From the NCBI GenBank assembly GCA_024645145.1, contig JAHEGL010000091.1:1-13315 (forward strand): a stretch of 13,315 nt of DNA. Reading direction: 5' to 3'. Below the pieces are notes generated by a model, which was not told where the DNA came from, made no database searches, and saw nothing but the letters and a program-made list of their open reading frames with translations. Shown piece by piece: positions 1 through 9,417 of the stretch. Source of the DNA: Planktotalea sp. (lineage in GTDB: Bacteria; Pseudomonadota; Alphaproteobacteria; Rhodobacterales; Rhodobacteraceae). A program made the translations under genes and the position numbers. Numbering within the stretch: the stretch's first letter is position 1; each line of letters opens with the position of its first letter.

Positions 1-1886
<1,886 letters not shown>

Positions 1887-1888
1887 AG

Positions 1889-2554
1889 ATGAGCTATGAA
1901 GCCACACGCACGCGCGTCGAAACCTATTTCGACAAGACCGCGACCCGCACATGGGAGCAGCTGACATCAGATGCGCCCGTGTCGGGTATTCGCGCAACCG
2001 TGCGCGCGGGCCGTGACCGGATGCGCGATTTATTAATTGCTCAGCTACCTGATGATCTGCGCGGCGCGCGCATTTTGGACGCGGGTTGTGGCACAGGAGC
2101 TTTGGCGTTTGAACTGGCCAAACGTGGCGCGGATGTTGTTGGCGTTGATATTTCTCCGCAACTTGTGGACATTGCGAACAAGCGACGTCCCGATCGCGTG
2201 CGCGGGTCCCTCACTTTTTCTGCGGGTGATATGCTCGACAAGCGCCTTGGCGGTTTTGACCATATCGTCGCGATGGACAGCCTGATCTATTACACAGCGG
2301 ATGACATTGGTCGGATCCTAAATGAGATCGCGCCGCGTCTGAGCAACAACATGGTTTTCACCGTGGCACCGCGTACACCCCTTTTGATGGCAATGTGGCG
2401 TGTTGGTAAACTCTTTCCGCGTGCAGATCGCTCACCCACAATGATTCCGCATCAATCATATAAAATCGCGGCTGCGACAAAAGGCAAAATTCGCGAGATC
2501 GAACGCGTGTCATCAGGCTTTTACATCAGCCAAGCGCTGGAGTTCCGGGCATGA
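1889..2554 (+). CDS. bchM: Magnesium-protoporphyrin IX O-methyltransferase BchM
   Basis: This 221-residue SAM-dependent methyltransferase methylates the C13 propionate of Mg-protoporphyrin IX, giving the monomethyl ester that the ring-E cyclase uses. The class I methyltransferase motif ILDAGCGTGALAFELAKRGA starts at residue 62. The acidic SAM-ribose strand follows as VVGVDIS at 83-89. The N-terminus, with YFDKTATRTWEQLTSD and a conserved R-x3-V-R-x-GR-x-RM stretch, is characteristic of BchM. Length matches the family. The start is three bases after the bchL stop, with only a weak upstream ribosome site, so translation is probably coupled to bchL. Its TGA overlaps the ATG of lhaA (ATGA). Position between bchL and lhaA is the canonical alphaproteobacterial arrangement. 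Confidence 0.96.
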   Translation: MSYEATRTRVETYFDKTATRTWEQLTSDAPVSGIRATVRAGRDRMRDLLIAQLPDDLRGARILDAGCGTGALAFELAKRGADVVGVDISPQLVDIANKRRPDRVRGSLTFSAGDMLDKRLGGFDHIVAMDSLIYYTADDIGRILNEIAPRLSNNMVFTVAPRTPLLMAMWRVGKLFPRADRSPTMIPHQSYKIAAATKGKIREIERVSSGFYISQALEFRA

Positions 2555-3981
2555 TCGCGAGCAAGAACATCGTCAAGAATATGACGCTGAAAATGCTGCC
2601 GTTCGCGGATGCCGCGAGCGAGGGCTTGCCCCTTATGCAGCTTTTGCGTCTGTCGTTGTTCCAGATTTCTGTGGGCATGGCGGCGGTGATGCTTTTGGGC
2701 ACGCTTAACCGCGTGATGATTGTTGAGTTGTCAGTGCCTGCGATGATCGTTGCTTTGATGATTGCGATCCCGGTTTTGATTGCGCCGTTCCGTGCGCTTC
2801 TCGGGTTCAAGTCTGACAACTATCGCTCTGCGATTGGTTGGAAGCGCGTGCCATATCTTTGGTTTGGCACGATTTGGCAGTTTGGCGGTCTTGCGATTAT
2901 GCCGATGGCCCTATTGGTTCTCGCGGGTGATACTGCGGTGGACGTGGGCATGTTTGGCCAAGTCGCAGCGGCGCTGGCGTTTCTGCTGACAGGTCTTGGC
3001 ATGCATATGACGCAAACCGCGGGTCTGGCTTTGGCGGCGGATCGTGCATCAGAGGAAACACGCGCCAAAGTGGTTTCACTTCTTTATGTGATGTATCTGC
3101 TCGGGATGGGTTTCTCTGCCCTGATCATTGGTACGTTGTTGCGCGACTATTCTTCGCTTTTGCTGGTTCAAGTCGTTCAAGGCGCTGCTGTGATGACGCT
3201 GGTTCTGAACGTGATCGCGCTTTGGAAGCAAGAAAAACTCTCGCCTATGAGTACCCAAGAACGCAGCGCGCCTAAGCCTGCGTTTAGCGCGGCTTGGTCT
3301 GACTTTACGCAAGACAGCAGCGTTGTGCGTCTGATTGTGACGATCTTTATTGGTACGATGGCGTTTAACATGCAGGACGTTTTGCTAGAGCCTTATGGCG
3401 GTGAAATCCTTGGACTGTCTGTGTCGTCTACCACTTTGCTGACAGCAATGTGGGCGGGCGGTGCACTCCTTGGATTTGGTCTCGCAGCGCGTTGGTTGTC
3501 TCAAGGGATTGACCCGTTTCGCATGGGCGGCCGAGGAGTCATTATTGGAATTGCCGCGTTTAGCGCTGTGCTTTTGTCGGCACCACTGTCCTCTCCTGTT
3601 CTTTTCTTCATCGGTGCGGCATTGATCGGGCTTGGCGGCGGACTTTTCGCTGTTGCGACTCTGACTGCTGCAATGACTGTCGAAGTCAAAGGCGCGGCAG
3701 GTCGTGGACTTGCACTTGGTGTCTGGGGCGCAGCCCAAGCAACTGGCGCTGGCCTTTCAATCTTCATCGGTGGTGCGATTCGCGATCTCGTAAACACCGC
3801 TGGTCAAAGCGGTGCTCTTGGCAGCGCATTGACCTCTCCATCCGTTGGATATTCCGTCGTTTATCAGCTCGAAATCGGGCTGCTTTTCATCACTCTCATC
3901 GCTCTTGGTCCGCTCGTGCGTGCCAAGGGACTTCACGCATCAGAAACACGCAGCCTAGAGCTGTCTGATTTTCCCACATGA
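2551..3981 (+). CDS. lhaA: Light-harvesting 1 assembly protein LhaA (PucC/BCD family MFS protein)
   Basis: This 476-residue polytopic membrane protein looks like a 12-helix major facilitator-fold protein of the PucC family. In Rhodobacter, LhaA promotes assembly of the LH1 antenna, probably by handling bacteriochlorophyll or nascent antenna peptides. Family signatures include TLNRVMIVEL at residues 51-60, the loop FRALLGFKSDNYRS, MQDVLLEPYGGEILGLS in the middle, and GRGLALGVWGAAQATGAG near helix 11. Length is close to that of Rhodobacter LhaA. The start ATG overlaps the bchM stop, with GGAG at 2539-2542. The assignment as LhaA rather than PucC rests on its position between bchM and puhA. In Rhodobacter, puhA promoters lie inside the end of this gene; I could not identify one here with confidence. 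It is a paralogue of the 428-residue protein at the right end of the window. Confidence 0.94.
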   Translation: MIASKNIVKNMTLKMLPFADAASEGLPLMQLLRLSLFQISVGMAAVMLLGTLNRVMIVELSVPAMIVALMIAIPVLIAPFRALLGFKSDNYRSAIGWKRVPYLWFGTIWQFGGLAIMPMALLVLAGDTAVDVGMFGQVAAALAFLLTGLGMHMTQTAGLALAADRASEETRAKVVSLLYVMYLLGMGFSALIIGTLLRDYSSLLLVQVVQGAAVMTLVLNVIALWKQEKLSPMSTQERSAPKPAFSAAWSDFTQDSSVVRLIVTIFIGTMAFNMQDVLLEPYGGEILGLSVSSTTLLTAMWAGGALLGFGLAARWLSQGIDPFRMGGRGVIIGIAAFSAVLLSAPLSSPVLFFIGAALIGLGGGLFAVATLTAAMTVEVKGAAGRGLALGVWGAAQATGAGLSIFIGGAIRDLVNTAGQSGALGSALTSPSVGYSVVYQLEIGLLFITLIALGPLVRAKGLHASETRSLELSDFPT

Positions 3982-3987
3982 CCGCAT

Positions 3988-3993
3988 AGGAGG
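3988..3993 (+). promoter_or_regulatory. Consensus Shine-Dalgarno site of puhA
   Basis: AGGAGG lies five bases before the puhA ATG. It is the only full consensus ribosome-binding site in the window, and it fits the high expression expected for a stoichiometric reaction-centre subunit compared with the weaker sites of neighbouring enzymes. Confidence 0.85.
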
Positions 3994-3998
3994 CGACT

Positions 3999-4772
3999 AT
4001 GGTTGGCACTGAATTTTTTGGAAACTTTGATCTCGCGAGCGCCGCGATTTGGATGTTTTGGATCTTTTTCGCTCTGTTGGTATTCTATCTTCAGACTGAA
4101 AACATGCGCGAAGGATATCCTTTGCAAGACGAAGAAGGCAACGCAGCACCTAACCAAGGTCCGTTCCCTGTTCCTAAAGACAAGACATTTATCCTGTCCG
4201 AAGGTCGCGGTGAGTTGACGGTTCCATCAGGTCAGCGTGGCGATCGTGATGATCTAGCGCTTGAACAGTCATCGCGCGCTGCAGGCTCGCCTTATATTCC
4301 AACGGGCAATCCAATGCTTGATGGCGTTGGGCCAGGTGCTTGGGCACCGCGCCATGATCATCCTGAGCTTGATGCGCACGGTCACGTTAAGATCAAGCCA
4401 CTTTCTAAGCTGCCAGACTTCGCGTTCTCTGCAGGTCGTGACCCGCGTGGTTTGGTTGTGATGGCAGGCGACGGTGAAATCATCGGCCGCTGCATCGATA
4501 TGTGGGTGGACGTGCCTGAGCAATTGGTACGTTTCTTGACGATTGATTTGAACCCTGAAGGATCAGGCCAGACGCGTCTGCTGCCTATCAACTTCTGCCG
4601 CATCAAAGGCGATCACGTTAAGGTCCGTTCGCTTTACGGTGCACATTTCGCAGACGTTCCAGGCATCAAAAGCGATGAGCAGATCACGCTTTTGGAAGAG
4701 GAAAAGATCATGGCCTATTACGGTGGCGGTACGCTTTATGCGGATCCGTCCCGTTCCGAGCCACTTCTGTAA
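3999..4772 (+). CDS. puhA: Photosynthetic reaction centre H subunit
   Basis: This is the 257-residue H subunit of the type 2 reaction centre. It caps the L-M dimer on the cytoplasmic side and helps conduct protons to the secondary quinone QB. One transmembrane helix spans about residues 13-31, after the typical periplasmic N-terminus (GNFDLASAAIW) and before YLQTENMREGYPL. A cytoplasmic PRC-barrel domain covers roughly residues 145-240, with GRDPRGLVVMAGDGEIIGR and DMWVDVPEQLVRFL. Glu174 in this stretch probably corresponds to the proton-path Glu-H173 of Rhodobacter (inferred by eye). Length is normal for the family (about 255-260). It starts 17 bases after lhaA behind a consensus ribosome site. 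The gap after it contains a hairpin that may stabilise its mRNA relative to the downstream assembly genes. Confidence 0.98.
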   Translation: MVGTEFFGNFDLASAAIWMFWIFFALLVFYLQTENMREGYPLQDEEGNAAPNQGPFPVPKDKTFILSEGRGELTVPSGQRGDRDDLALEQSSRAAGSPYIPTGNPMLDGVGPGAWAPRHDHPELDAHGHVKIKPLSKLPDFAFSAGRDPRGLVVMAGDGEIIGRCIDMWVDVPEQLVRFLTIDLNPEGSGQTRLLPINFCRIKGDHVKVRSLYGAHFADVPGIKSDEQITLLEEEKIMAYYGGGTLYADPSRSEPLL

Positions 4773-4778
4773 AAACAA

Positions 4779-4809
4779 ATTGCCGGGCTTTTCGCCAGGG
4801 TCCGGCAAT
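4779..4809 (+). other. Intercistronic hairpin after puhA
   Basis: A perfect 8-bp inverted repeat, ATTGCCGG (4779-4786) and CCGGCAAT (4802-4809), starts seven bases after the puhA stop. Inner G-U and C-G pairs at 4787-4788 with 4800-4801 can lengthen the stem to 10 bp, leaving a loop of about 11 nt. No U-run follows, so it is not a standard intrinsic terminator. It is better read as an mRNA-stabilising or partial attenuating structure, comparable in principle to the intercistronic hairpin of the puf operon. That role is inferred. Confidence 0.65.
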
Positions 4810-4829
4810 GACATTCGAGGGACACTAAA

Positions 4830-5474
4830 ATGCACCATGATGACTATAATTTCGAACCCGTCAGGGGCCTACCTGAAGACTTGCCAAAGGATGAAGAGAT
4901 CCTGTGGCAAGGCAGCCCCAATGCGCTGCGTCTCGCCAAAGACGCGTGGGCGCTCAACTGGGTGATCGGCTATTTCGTCTTTCTGACGATTTGGCGCGTT
5001 GGCGTATCCTCTGCGGATGTTCCTTTCACCACTGCCCTTTTGCACGGTGTTCCATTCGTGCTTGCGGGTATCGTAGTCGCGCTGCTGATTTACATGATTG
5101 CGACAGTTCAAGCGCGCAGCACGATCTACACGCTCACTAATAAACGCGTGTGCATGCGGATTGGCGCGGCTTTGACGATGACGTTGAATCTGCCCTACGT
5201 CTGCATCGGGAATGCTCAGGCAGCTGTGCGCTCTACCGGAATGGGCACAATCACGCTAGAACTGATCGGTGACACGCGTTTGTCATATCTCATGACATGG
5301 CCCCATGTCCGCCCTTGGCACATGCGCCGCACACAACCCGCGTTGCGCGCTATTCCCGAGGTTGCCAAAGTTGCCGCTATTTTCGCAGAGGCCGCTGAAA
5401 CACGCGTCTCTCAACCACAAGTCACGCGTACCGAGACCCTTGATCTTGGCACCGATGGCATTGCAGCGGAGTAA
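4830..5474 (+). CDS. puhB: Photosynthetic complex assembly protein PuhB
   Basis: PuhB is a membrane protein needed for efficient reaction-centre and LH1 assembly in Rhodobacter capsulatus. This copy is 214 residues, matching the classical ORF214. The cytoplasmic N-terminus (LPEDLPKDEEILWQGSP) is followed by hydrophobic segments at about residues 45-60 and 69-93. A soluble domain then begins ARSTIYTLTNKRVCMRIGAA at about residue 95, resembling bacterial PH-like domains (formerly DUF304). The C-terminal segment WPHVRPWHMRRTQPALRAIP at about 157-176 is a conserved PuhB stretch. The ATG has GAGGGA at 4817-4822, and the preceding 57-base gap holds the hairpin. The next gene starts five bases after the stop. 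Identification rests on sequence likeness plus the puhA-puhB-puhC order. Confidence 0.95.
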   Translation: MHHDDYNFEPVRGLPEDLPKDEEILWQGSPNALRLAKDAWALNWVIGYFVFLTIWRVGVSSADVPFTTALLHGVPFVLAGIVVALLIYMIATVQARSTIYTLTNKRVCMRIGAALTMTLNLPYVCIGNAQAAVRSTGMGTITLELIGDTRLSYLMTWPHVRPWHMRRTQPALRAIPEVAKVAAIFAEAAETRVSQPQVTRTETLDLGTDGIAAE

Positions 5475-5479
5475 GTCTA

Positions 5480-5947
5480 ATGGCCTCTTTCAATGCACTT
5501 TCTAATCAAATGAAACATCGTGACCGCGAAATGGTCCCAAAGTTTCTTGTTGTCGCAATGTTTACCTTGATGGCTGCGAGCCTGTTGCTGGTGGGTGCCG
5601 CACGTTTCACGGGACGCGAAGTAACATCGGTTGTTGCTCATAGCGACATCGTGAAAGAAATTAGCGTCACACTAAAAGGCTCGCGTAGTGAAGGTGTTGG
5701 TGTCTATGATACCTCAGGGAGCCTGCTTGCGCATTCCACCGATGCGAAGAAGGGCTTTATCGACGTGATCTGGGTTGCCGTAACGCGCGAGCGTTTGGTG
5801 CAAGATGCATCATCTGACGCACCTATCCGCGTGGTACTGCGTGAAAACGGGCATGTTGGGATTCTCGACGACACAACTGATTGGAAGATCGAGCTGATCG
5901 GTTACGGAAAAGACAATGTAGCAGCTTTCGCCAAGCTGCTTGATTGA
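5480..5947 (+). CDS. puhC: Photosynthetic complex assembly protein PuhC
   Basis: This 155-residue protein is close in length to ORF162 of R. capsulatus, where PuhC is needed for normal reaction-centre and LH1 levels. It has a short positively charged N-terminus, a single transmembrane helix at about residues 22-42, and a soluble domain probably outside the cytoplasm. Recognisable family stretches include the motif around FTGREVTS, GVYDTSGSLLAH, KGFIDVIWVAVTRER and PIRVVLRENGHVGILDD. The ATG follows the puhB stop by five bases, with GGAGTAAG at 5468-5475 serving as ribosome site across the puhB end. The biochemical mechanism is not established for the family; a scaffold role in LH1-RC assembly is the usual interpretation. 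Confidence 0.93.
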   Translation: MASFNALSNQMKHRDREMVPKFLVVAMFTLMAASLLLVGAARFTGREVTSVVAHSDIVKEISVTLKGSRSEGVGVYDTSGSLLAHSTDAKKGFIDVIWVAVTRERLVQDASSDAPIRVVLRENGHVGILDDTTDWKIELIGYGKDNVAAFAKLLD

Positions 5948-5972
5948 AAATTTACTTAAAGGGACACTTAAA

Positions 5973-6269
5973 ATGGGACTTATCACAAGATCAAAGGAAA
6001 CCGCACCGTGCACGGTGACCATCTCGCACCGCTTTGAAGAGCTATCTGCACATGTGAAATTCAATAACGGGGCTGTCGTGAACCCCGGTGATAGCGTGCA
6101 AGTGCAGGGGCCTGAAATCATGGCCGCTTACGGCGAACTGGTTGAGGAAGAGCGTATCGCAACGATTACACGCGCCTCTAAGCTGGAACAACTCTGGACC
6201 CGCGCCACTGGCGATTTCGAGTTAATGGAACTCTGTGAATTTTCCTTTTCTGAAGAGGTGCTGTCATGA
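5973..6269 (+). CDS. bciE: Small protein before acsF, probable BciE subunit of the O2-dependent cyclase
   Basis: This encodes a 98-residue soluble protein with no signal peptide or membrane segment. The N-terminal half looks beta-rich (PCTVTISHRFEELSAHVKF, VVNPGDSVQVQG) and the C-terminal half helical (RASKLEQLWTRATGDFELM) with an acidic tail. Alphaproteobacterial AcsF cyclases are reported to need a small partner, BciE, encoded by a conserved gene. From memory that gene is adjacent to acsF in Rhodobacter, and I assign this gene on length and position rather than on an alignment. ATG 5973 is chosen over an in-frame ATG at 5940 because GGGA lies at 5961-5964 and the earlier start overlaps puhC without a ribosome site. 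The stop overlaps the acsF start (ATGA), implying translational coupling and fixed stoichiometry. It has often been annotated only as a conserved hypothetical protein. Confidence 0.75.
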   Translation: MGLITRSKETAPCTVTISHRFEELSAHVKFNNGAVVNPGDSVQVQGPEIMAAYGELVEEERIATITRASKLEQLWTRATGDFELMELCEFSFSEEVLS

Positions 6270-7396
6270 ACGCTCCTGTCCACTCCGCCTTCGCCAACAC
6301 TGCAGAAGAAGCCATTGCGGCCCAAGACGCGCTTGACAATGCAGATCTGATGACGTCTGAAAAGGCGACTGAAGTTGCGATGCAAAACACGCTTTTGACC
6401 CCTCGCTTTTACACCACAGATTTCGCAGAAATGGATGCGATTGATGTGTCACCCGTGCGCGGTGAATGGGATTTTTTGATTAACCAGATGAAGTCGGACC
6501 CAAACAAAGGTCACTTCAAAAAGACCGATGAGTGGGAAGCAGATTGGGACGGAATGGACCCTGCGCTGAAAGCCGAGTTCATCGATTTTCTGATTTCATC
6601 CTGTACCGCTGAATTCTCGGGCTGTGTGCTTTATAAAGAGATGAAGCGCCGTGGTTCTAACGAGGACATCACAACGCTCTTTCAACTTATGGCGCGCGAC
6701 GAAGCACGCCATGCAGGGTTTATCAACGATGCGCTGCGCGAAGCGGGTATTCGCGTGAACCTCGGGTTTCTGACCCAGCAAAAGAAGTACACCTACTTCC
6801 GCCCGAAGTTCATTTATTATGCGACATACCTTTCTGAAAAGATCGGCTATGCACGCTACATCACGATCTATCGCCATCTAGAAAAGAACCCAGAGCTGAT
6901 GTTCCACCCGATTTTCAAGTGGTTCCGCGAGTGGTGCAACGACGAGTTCTCACATGGTGAAGCGTTCGCTTTGTTGTTGAAGACAGATGCGAAGCTGACA
7001 GAAACTTGGATGAACAAGCTCTGGATCAAATTCTTCCTGACGGCCGTCTATTCAACGATGTGGGTGCGCGATCATCAGCGTCCCTTGTTCCATGAAGCGC
7101 TTGGTGTGGATGTGACATGGTATGGGCAAGAAGTGTTCCGCAAGACGTCAGAGATTTCCAAGCAGGTCTTCCCGATGACTTTGGACATCGATCACCCGCG
7201 CTGGCGTCCAAATCTGGACCGTATGGAAGCGGCGTCACGTCAAGTGGCAGCTGCGAAAAAGCGCGGCGGTGTGCTTGGATTTGTGAGCCGTGTTGGGGGT
7301 ATGGCGAAAGCAGCAGTTGCGTTTGTGTCGATCTTTACGATCCCTGCAATCAAGAACGAGGTGCCTGTCAGCCCTCGTATGGAGCCCGCTTACTAA
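6266..7396 (+). CDS. acsF: Mg-protoporphyrin IX monomethyl ester oxidative cyclase AcsF
   Basis: AcsF is the di-iron enzyme that uses O2 to form the isocyclic fifth ring, turning Mg-protoporphyrin monomethyl ester into divinyl protochlorophyllide. The 376-residue length is typical of proteobacterial AcsF. Candidate iron ligands are visible in the ferritin-like core: E116 in AEFSGCVLYKEM, the E-x2-H motif in ARDEARHAGF (E146, H149), and the second pair in CNDEFSHGE (E227, H230). An amphipathic hydrophobic C-terminus around residues 350-361 may help membrane association. GAGG at 6255-6258 precedes the ATG, which overlaps the stop of the upstream small protein. Its stop overlaps the next start (TAATG). 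Presence of AcsF marks pigment synthesis under oxygen; the anaerobic cyclase bchE is not in this window, which does not exclude it elsewhere. Confidence 0.97.
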   Translation: MNAPVHSAFANTAEEAIAAQDALDNADLMTSEKATEVAMQNTLLTPRFYTTDFAEMDAIDVSPVRGEWDFLINQMKSDPNKGHFKKTDEWEADWDGMDPALKAEFIDFLISSCTAEFSGCVLYKEMKRRGSNEDITTLFQLMARDEARHAGFINDALREAGIRVNLGFLTQQKKYTYFRPKFIYYATYLSEKIGYARYITIYRHLEKNPELMFHPIFKWFREWCNDEFSHGEAFALLLKTDAKLTETWMNKLWIKFFLTAVYSTMWVRDHQRPLFHEALGVDVTWYGQEVFRKTSEISKQVFPMTLDIDHPRWRPNLDRMEAASRQVAAAKKRGGVLGFVSRVGGMAKAAVAFVSIFTIPAIKNEVPVSPRMEPAY

Positions 7397-8202
7397 TGCT
7401 CAGCTCGCCCTGGATAGCAGCGCTTTTGGCGATATTTTCTTGGTGGTTCTTCACCGGGATCATATTGCTTGTTGTGCGCAGGGCGGACAAATTTGGTTGC
7501 GCGGCGCATGGTAGAAATGTTGTGCTGTCTGTGCCGCTCTTCGCGCTTGGCACTGCAGGCTTGGTCCTGTCTGCTAGCACGTTGAGCGTTGCAAATGTCT
7601 ATGTGTCGTTCCTCTCGGTTCTGCTGGTTTGGGGGTGGATCGAACTTGCGTTCCTGTCCGGAATTATCACAGGGCCAGAGCGCGCACCCTGCCCTGAGCA
7701 TTTGCAGGGTTGGGCACGTTTTGTGCGCGCATGGCATACGCTTTCCTATCATGAGTTATTGTTGCTTATCGGGATGCTCATTGTCACGGTTGCGACCATT
7801 GGCTCTGAGAACACATTTGGATTTTGGGCGTATCTTACGCTGTTTGCAGCGCGCATTTCGGCCAAGCTCAACCTTTTCTTTGGTGTGCCACGGATCAACA
7901 CGGAATTCGTGCCAAAGCCGCTTGAGCACCTCAAAAGCTACTTTCGTCAAGGCAATATCACGATCGCTTTCGTCCTTGGCGTTACGTTTCTCGGCTTCGC
8001 CACTGCGTGCTTTGCTGAACGCCTATTCACTGCTGAAACAACACCGGCGCTTGTGGGCTTTGCCCTACTCCTTGCGCTATCTGCTTTGGCCACTTTAGAG
8101 CATTGGTTGATGGTTATTCCACTACCAGATGCGAAACTATGGCGCTGGATGCTTCCTTCGCTGCCTACGACCTCTACGACAGGACAGTCCCATGAACTTT
8201 GA
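7396..8202 (+). CDS. puhE: Putative photosynthetic complex assembly protein PuhE
   Basis: This is a 268-residue integral membrane protein with about seven hydrophobic segments and no soluble domain. They lie near residues 5-27, 40-60, 66-90, 115-135, 139-162, 188-212 and 218-240. The family (formerly DUF3623) is found only beside puh and acsF genes in purple bacteria. In R. capsulatus PuhE is reported to restrain bacteriochlorophyll synthesis; its mechanism is unknown. Recognisable stretches include [31 protein letters not shown] and [20 protein letters not shown]. The start at 7396 overlaps the acsF stop (TAATG), with GGAG at 7381-7384. Longer in-frame upstream extensions run antisense-free through acsF coding and are not credible. 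The last 11 bases overlap hemA, so translation of hemA is probably coupled to it. Confidence 0.92.
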   Translation: MLSSPWIAALLAIFSWWFFTGIILLVVRRADKFGCAAHGRNVVLSVPLFALGTAGLVLSASTLSVANVYVSFLSVLLVWGWIELAFLSGIITGPERAPCPEHLQGWARFVRAWHTLSYHELLLLIGMLIVTVATIGSENTFGFWAYLTLFAARISAKLNLFFGVPRINTEFVPKPLEHLKSYFRQGNITIAFVLGVTFLGFATACFAERLFTAETTPALVGFALLLALSALATLEHWLMVIPLPDAKLWRWMLPSLPTTSTTGQSHEL

Positions 8203-9406
8203 TTCACTATTCCAAGACCAGCTCAACACGTTGAAAGACGAAGGCAACTACCGCGTTTTTGCCGAGCTTGAACGCAGTTGTGGTAAATTTCCACTTGCAG
8301 GCAATCACCAAAATGGTGAAGTGCGCGATGTGACGGTCTGGTGTTCAAACGACTATTTGGGCATGGGTCAAAATCAGGTTGTGATTGATGCAATGTGCGA
8401 AGCTGTGAAACGCACTGGCACAGGCGCTGGCGGCACACGCAACATTTCTGGCACCAATCATGACCACCTGCTGCTCGAGCGTGAGCTGGCAGATCTTCAT
8501 AACAAAGAAGCCGCGCTTTTGTTTACCTCTGGCTACGTGTCAAACTGGGCCGCGCTCAGCACGCTTGGAAGTCGCCTCAAGGACTGCATCATCCTAAGCG
8601 ATTCCGGCAATCACGCGTCTATGATCGAAGGCATCCGTCATTCGCGCGCGCAAAGGGTCATATGGGAGCACAACGACGTTGCTGACCTTGAAGCCAAGCT
8701 TCAAGCGCTTCCTGCAAATGCGCCTAAGATCATCGCATTTGAATCGGTCTATTCCATGGACGGCGATATTGCGCCAATCCGCGAGATTGTTGAAGTGGCT
8801 GAGAAATACGGCGCAATGACTTACCTCGATGAAGTGCACGCTGTCGGGCTTTATGGCCCACGTGGCGGCGGTATCGCAGAGCAAGAAGGCTTGATGGATC
8901 GCATCACGCTGATCGAGGGAACACTCGGCAAGGCTTACGGCGTTGTGGGTGGTTTCATCACAGGTTCTGATGCGCTTTGTGACTTTATCCGAAGCTTCGC
9001 ATCTGGATTTATCTTCACAACTGCCCTGCCTCCGGCAGTTGCCGCAGCGGCGCGCACTTCGATTGCGCATCTCAAAGAATCTAACATTGAACGCCAGCGC
9101 CAGCGTGAACAGGTCGCAAAGCTGCGCGCAGGGCTTGATCGCGCGGGTATCCCGCATTTGATGAACGACAGTCACATCATTCCCGTGATGATCAAGGATC
9201 CGGTAAAGACCAAGATGCTTGCGGATTACCTGATGGATGAGTGGGGCATTTATGTGCAGCCGATCAACTATCCAACAGTTCCAAAAGGCACGGAACGTTT
9301 GCGCTTTACGCCCTCACCGCTCCATTCGGACGCGGATATCGATCACTTGGTCGCTGCTTTGACATCCTTATGGAAGCAATGTGCGATTGCACACGCTGTC
9401 GCGTAA
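8192..9406 (+). CDS. hemA: 5-aminolevulinate synthase HemA
   Basis: HemA is the PLP-dependent enzyme condensing glycine and succinyl-CoA to 5-aminolevulinate, the first step of tetrapyrrole synthesis in alphaproteobacteria. The 404-residue length is usual. Signatures in order are [10 protein letters not shown] at 19-28, WCSNDYLGM at 50-58, [15 protein letters not shown] at 76-90 (substrate glycine-rich loop), [15 protein letters not shown] at 137-151, and [17 protein letters not shown] at 211-227 (Asp213 binding the PLP ring nitrogen). The PLP Schiff-base lysine is K247 in EGTLGKAYG, matching K248 of R. capsulatus HemA. The ATG at 8192 has AGGAC at 8181-8185; an earlier in-frame TTG would intrude far into puhE. 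It is the last superoperon gene and is followed by an intrinsic terminator. In Rhodobacter, hemA lies away from the photosynthesis cluster. Confidence 0.97.
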   Translation: MNFDSLFQDQLNTLKDEGNYRVFAELERSCGKFPLAGNHQNGEVRDVTVWCSNDYLGMGQNQVVIDAMCEAVKRTGTGAGGTRNISGTNHDHLLLERELADLHNKEAALLFTSGYVSNWAALSTLGSRLKDCIILSDSGNHASMIEGIRHSRAQRVIWEHNDVADLEAKLQALPANAPKIIAFESVYSMDGDIAPIREIVEVAEKYGAMTYLDEVHAVGLYGPRGGGIAEQEGLMDRITLIEGTLGKAYGVVGGFITGSDALCDFIRSFASGFIFTTALPPAVAAAARTSIAHLKESNIERQRQREQVAKLRAGLDRAGIPHLMNDSHIIPVMIKDPVKTKMLADYLMDEWGIYVQPINYPTVPKGTERLRFTPSPLHSDADIDHLVAALTSLWKQCAIAHAVA

Positions 9407-9417
9407 CACCCAACGCT

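Noticed and set aside
7117..7395. Longer puhE reading from a TTG inside acsF
   Set aside because: It would overlap acsF by 280 bases in another frame. ATG 7396 overlaps the acsF stop and begins with the expected membrane helix.
8594..9175. 193-residue open frame antisense to hemA
   Set aside because: It lies wholly inside hemA, has a Cys/Arg/His-rich composition typical of a shadow frame, and shows no recognisable motif or ribosome site.
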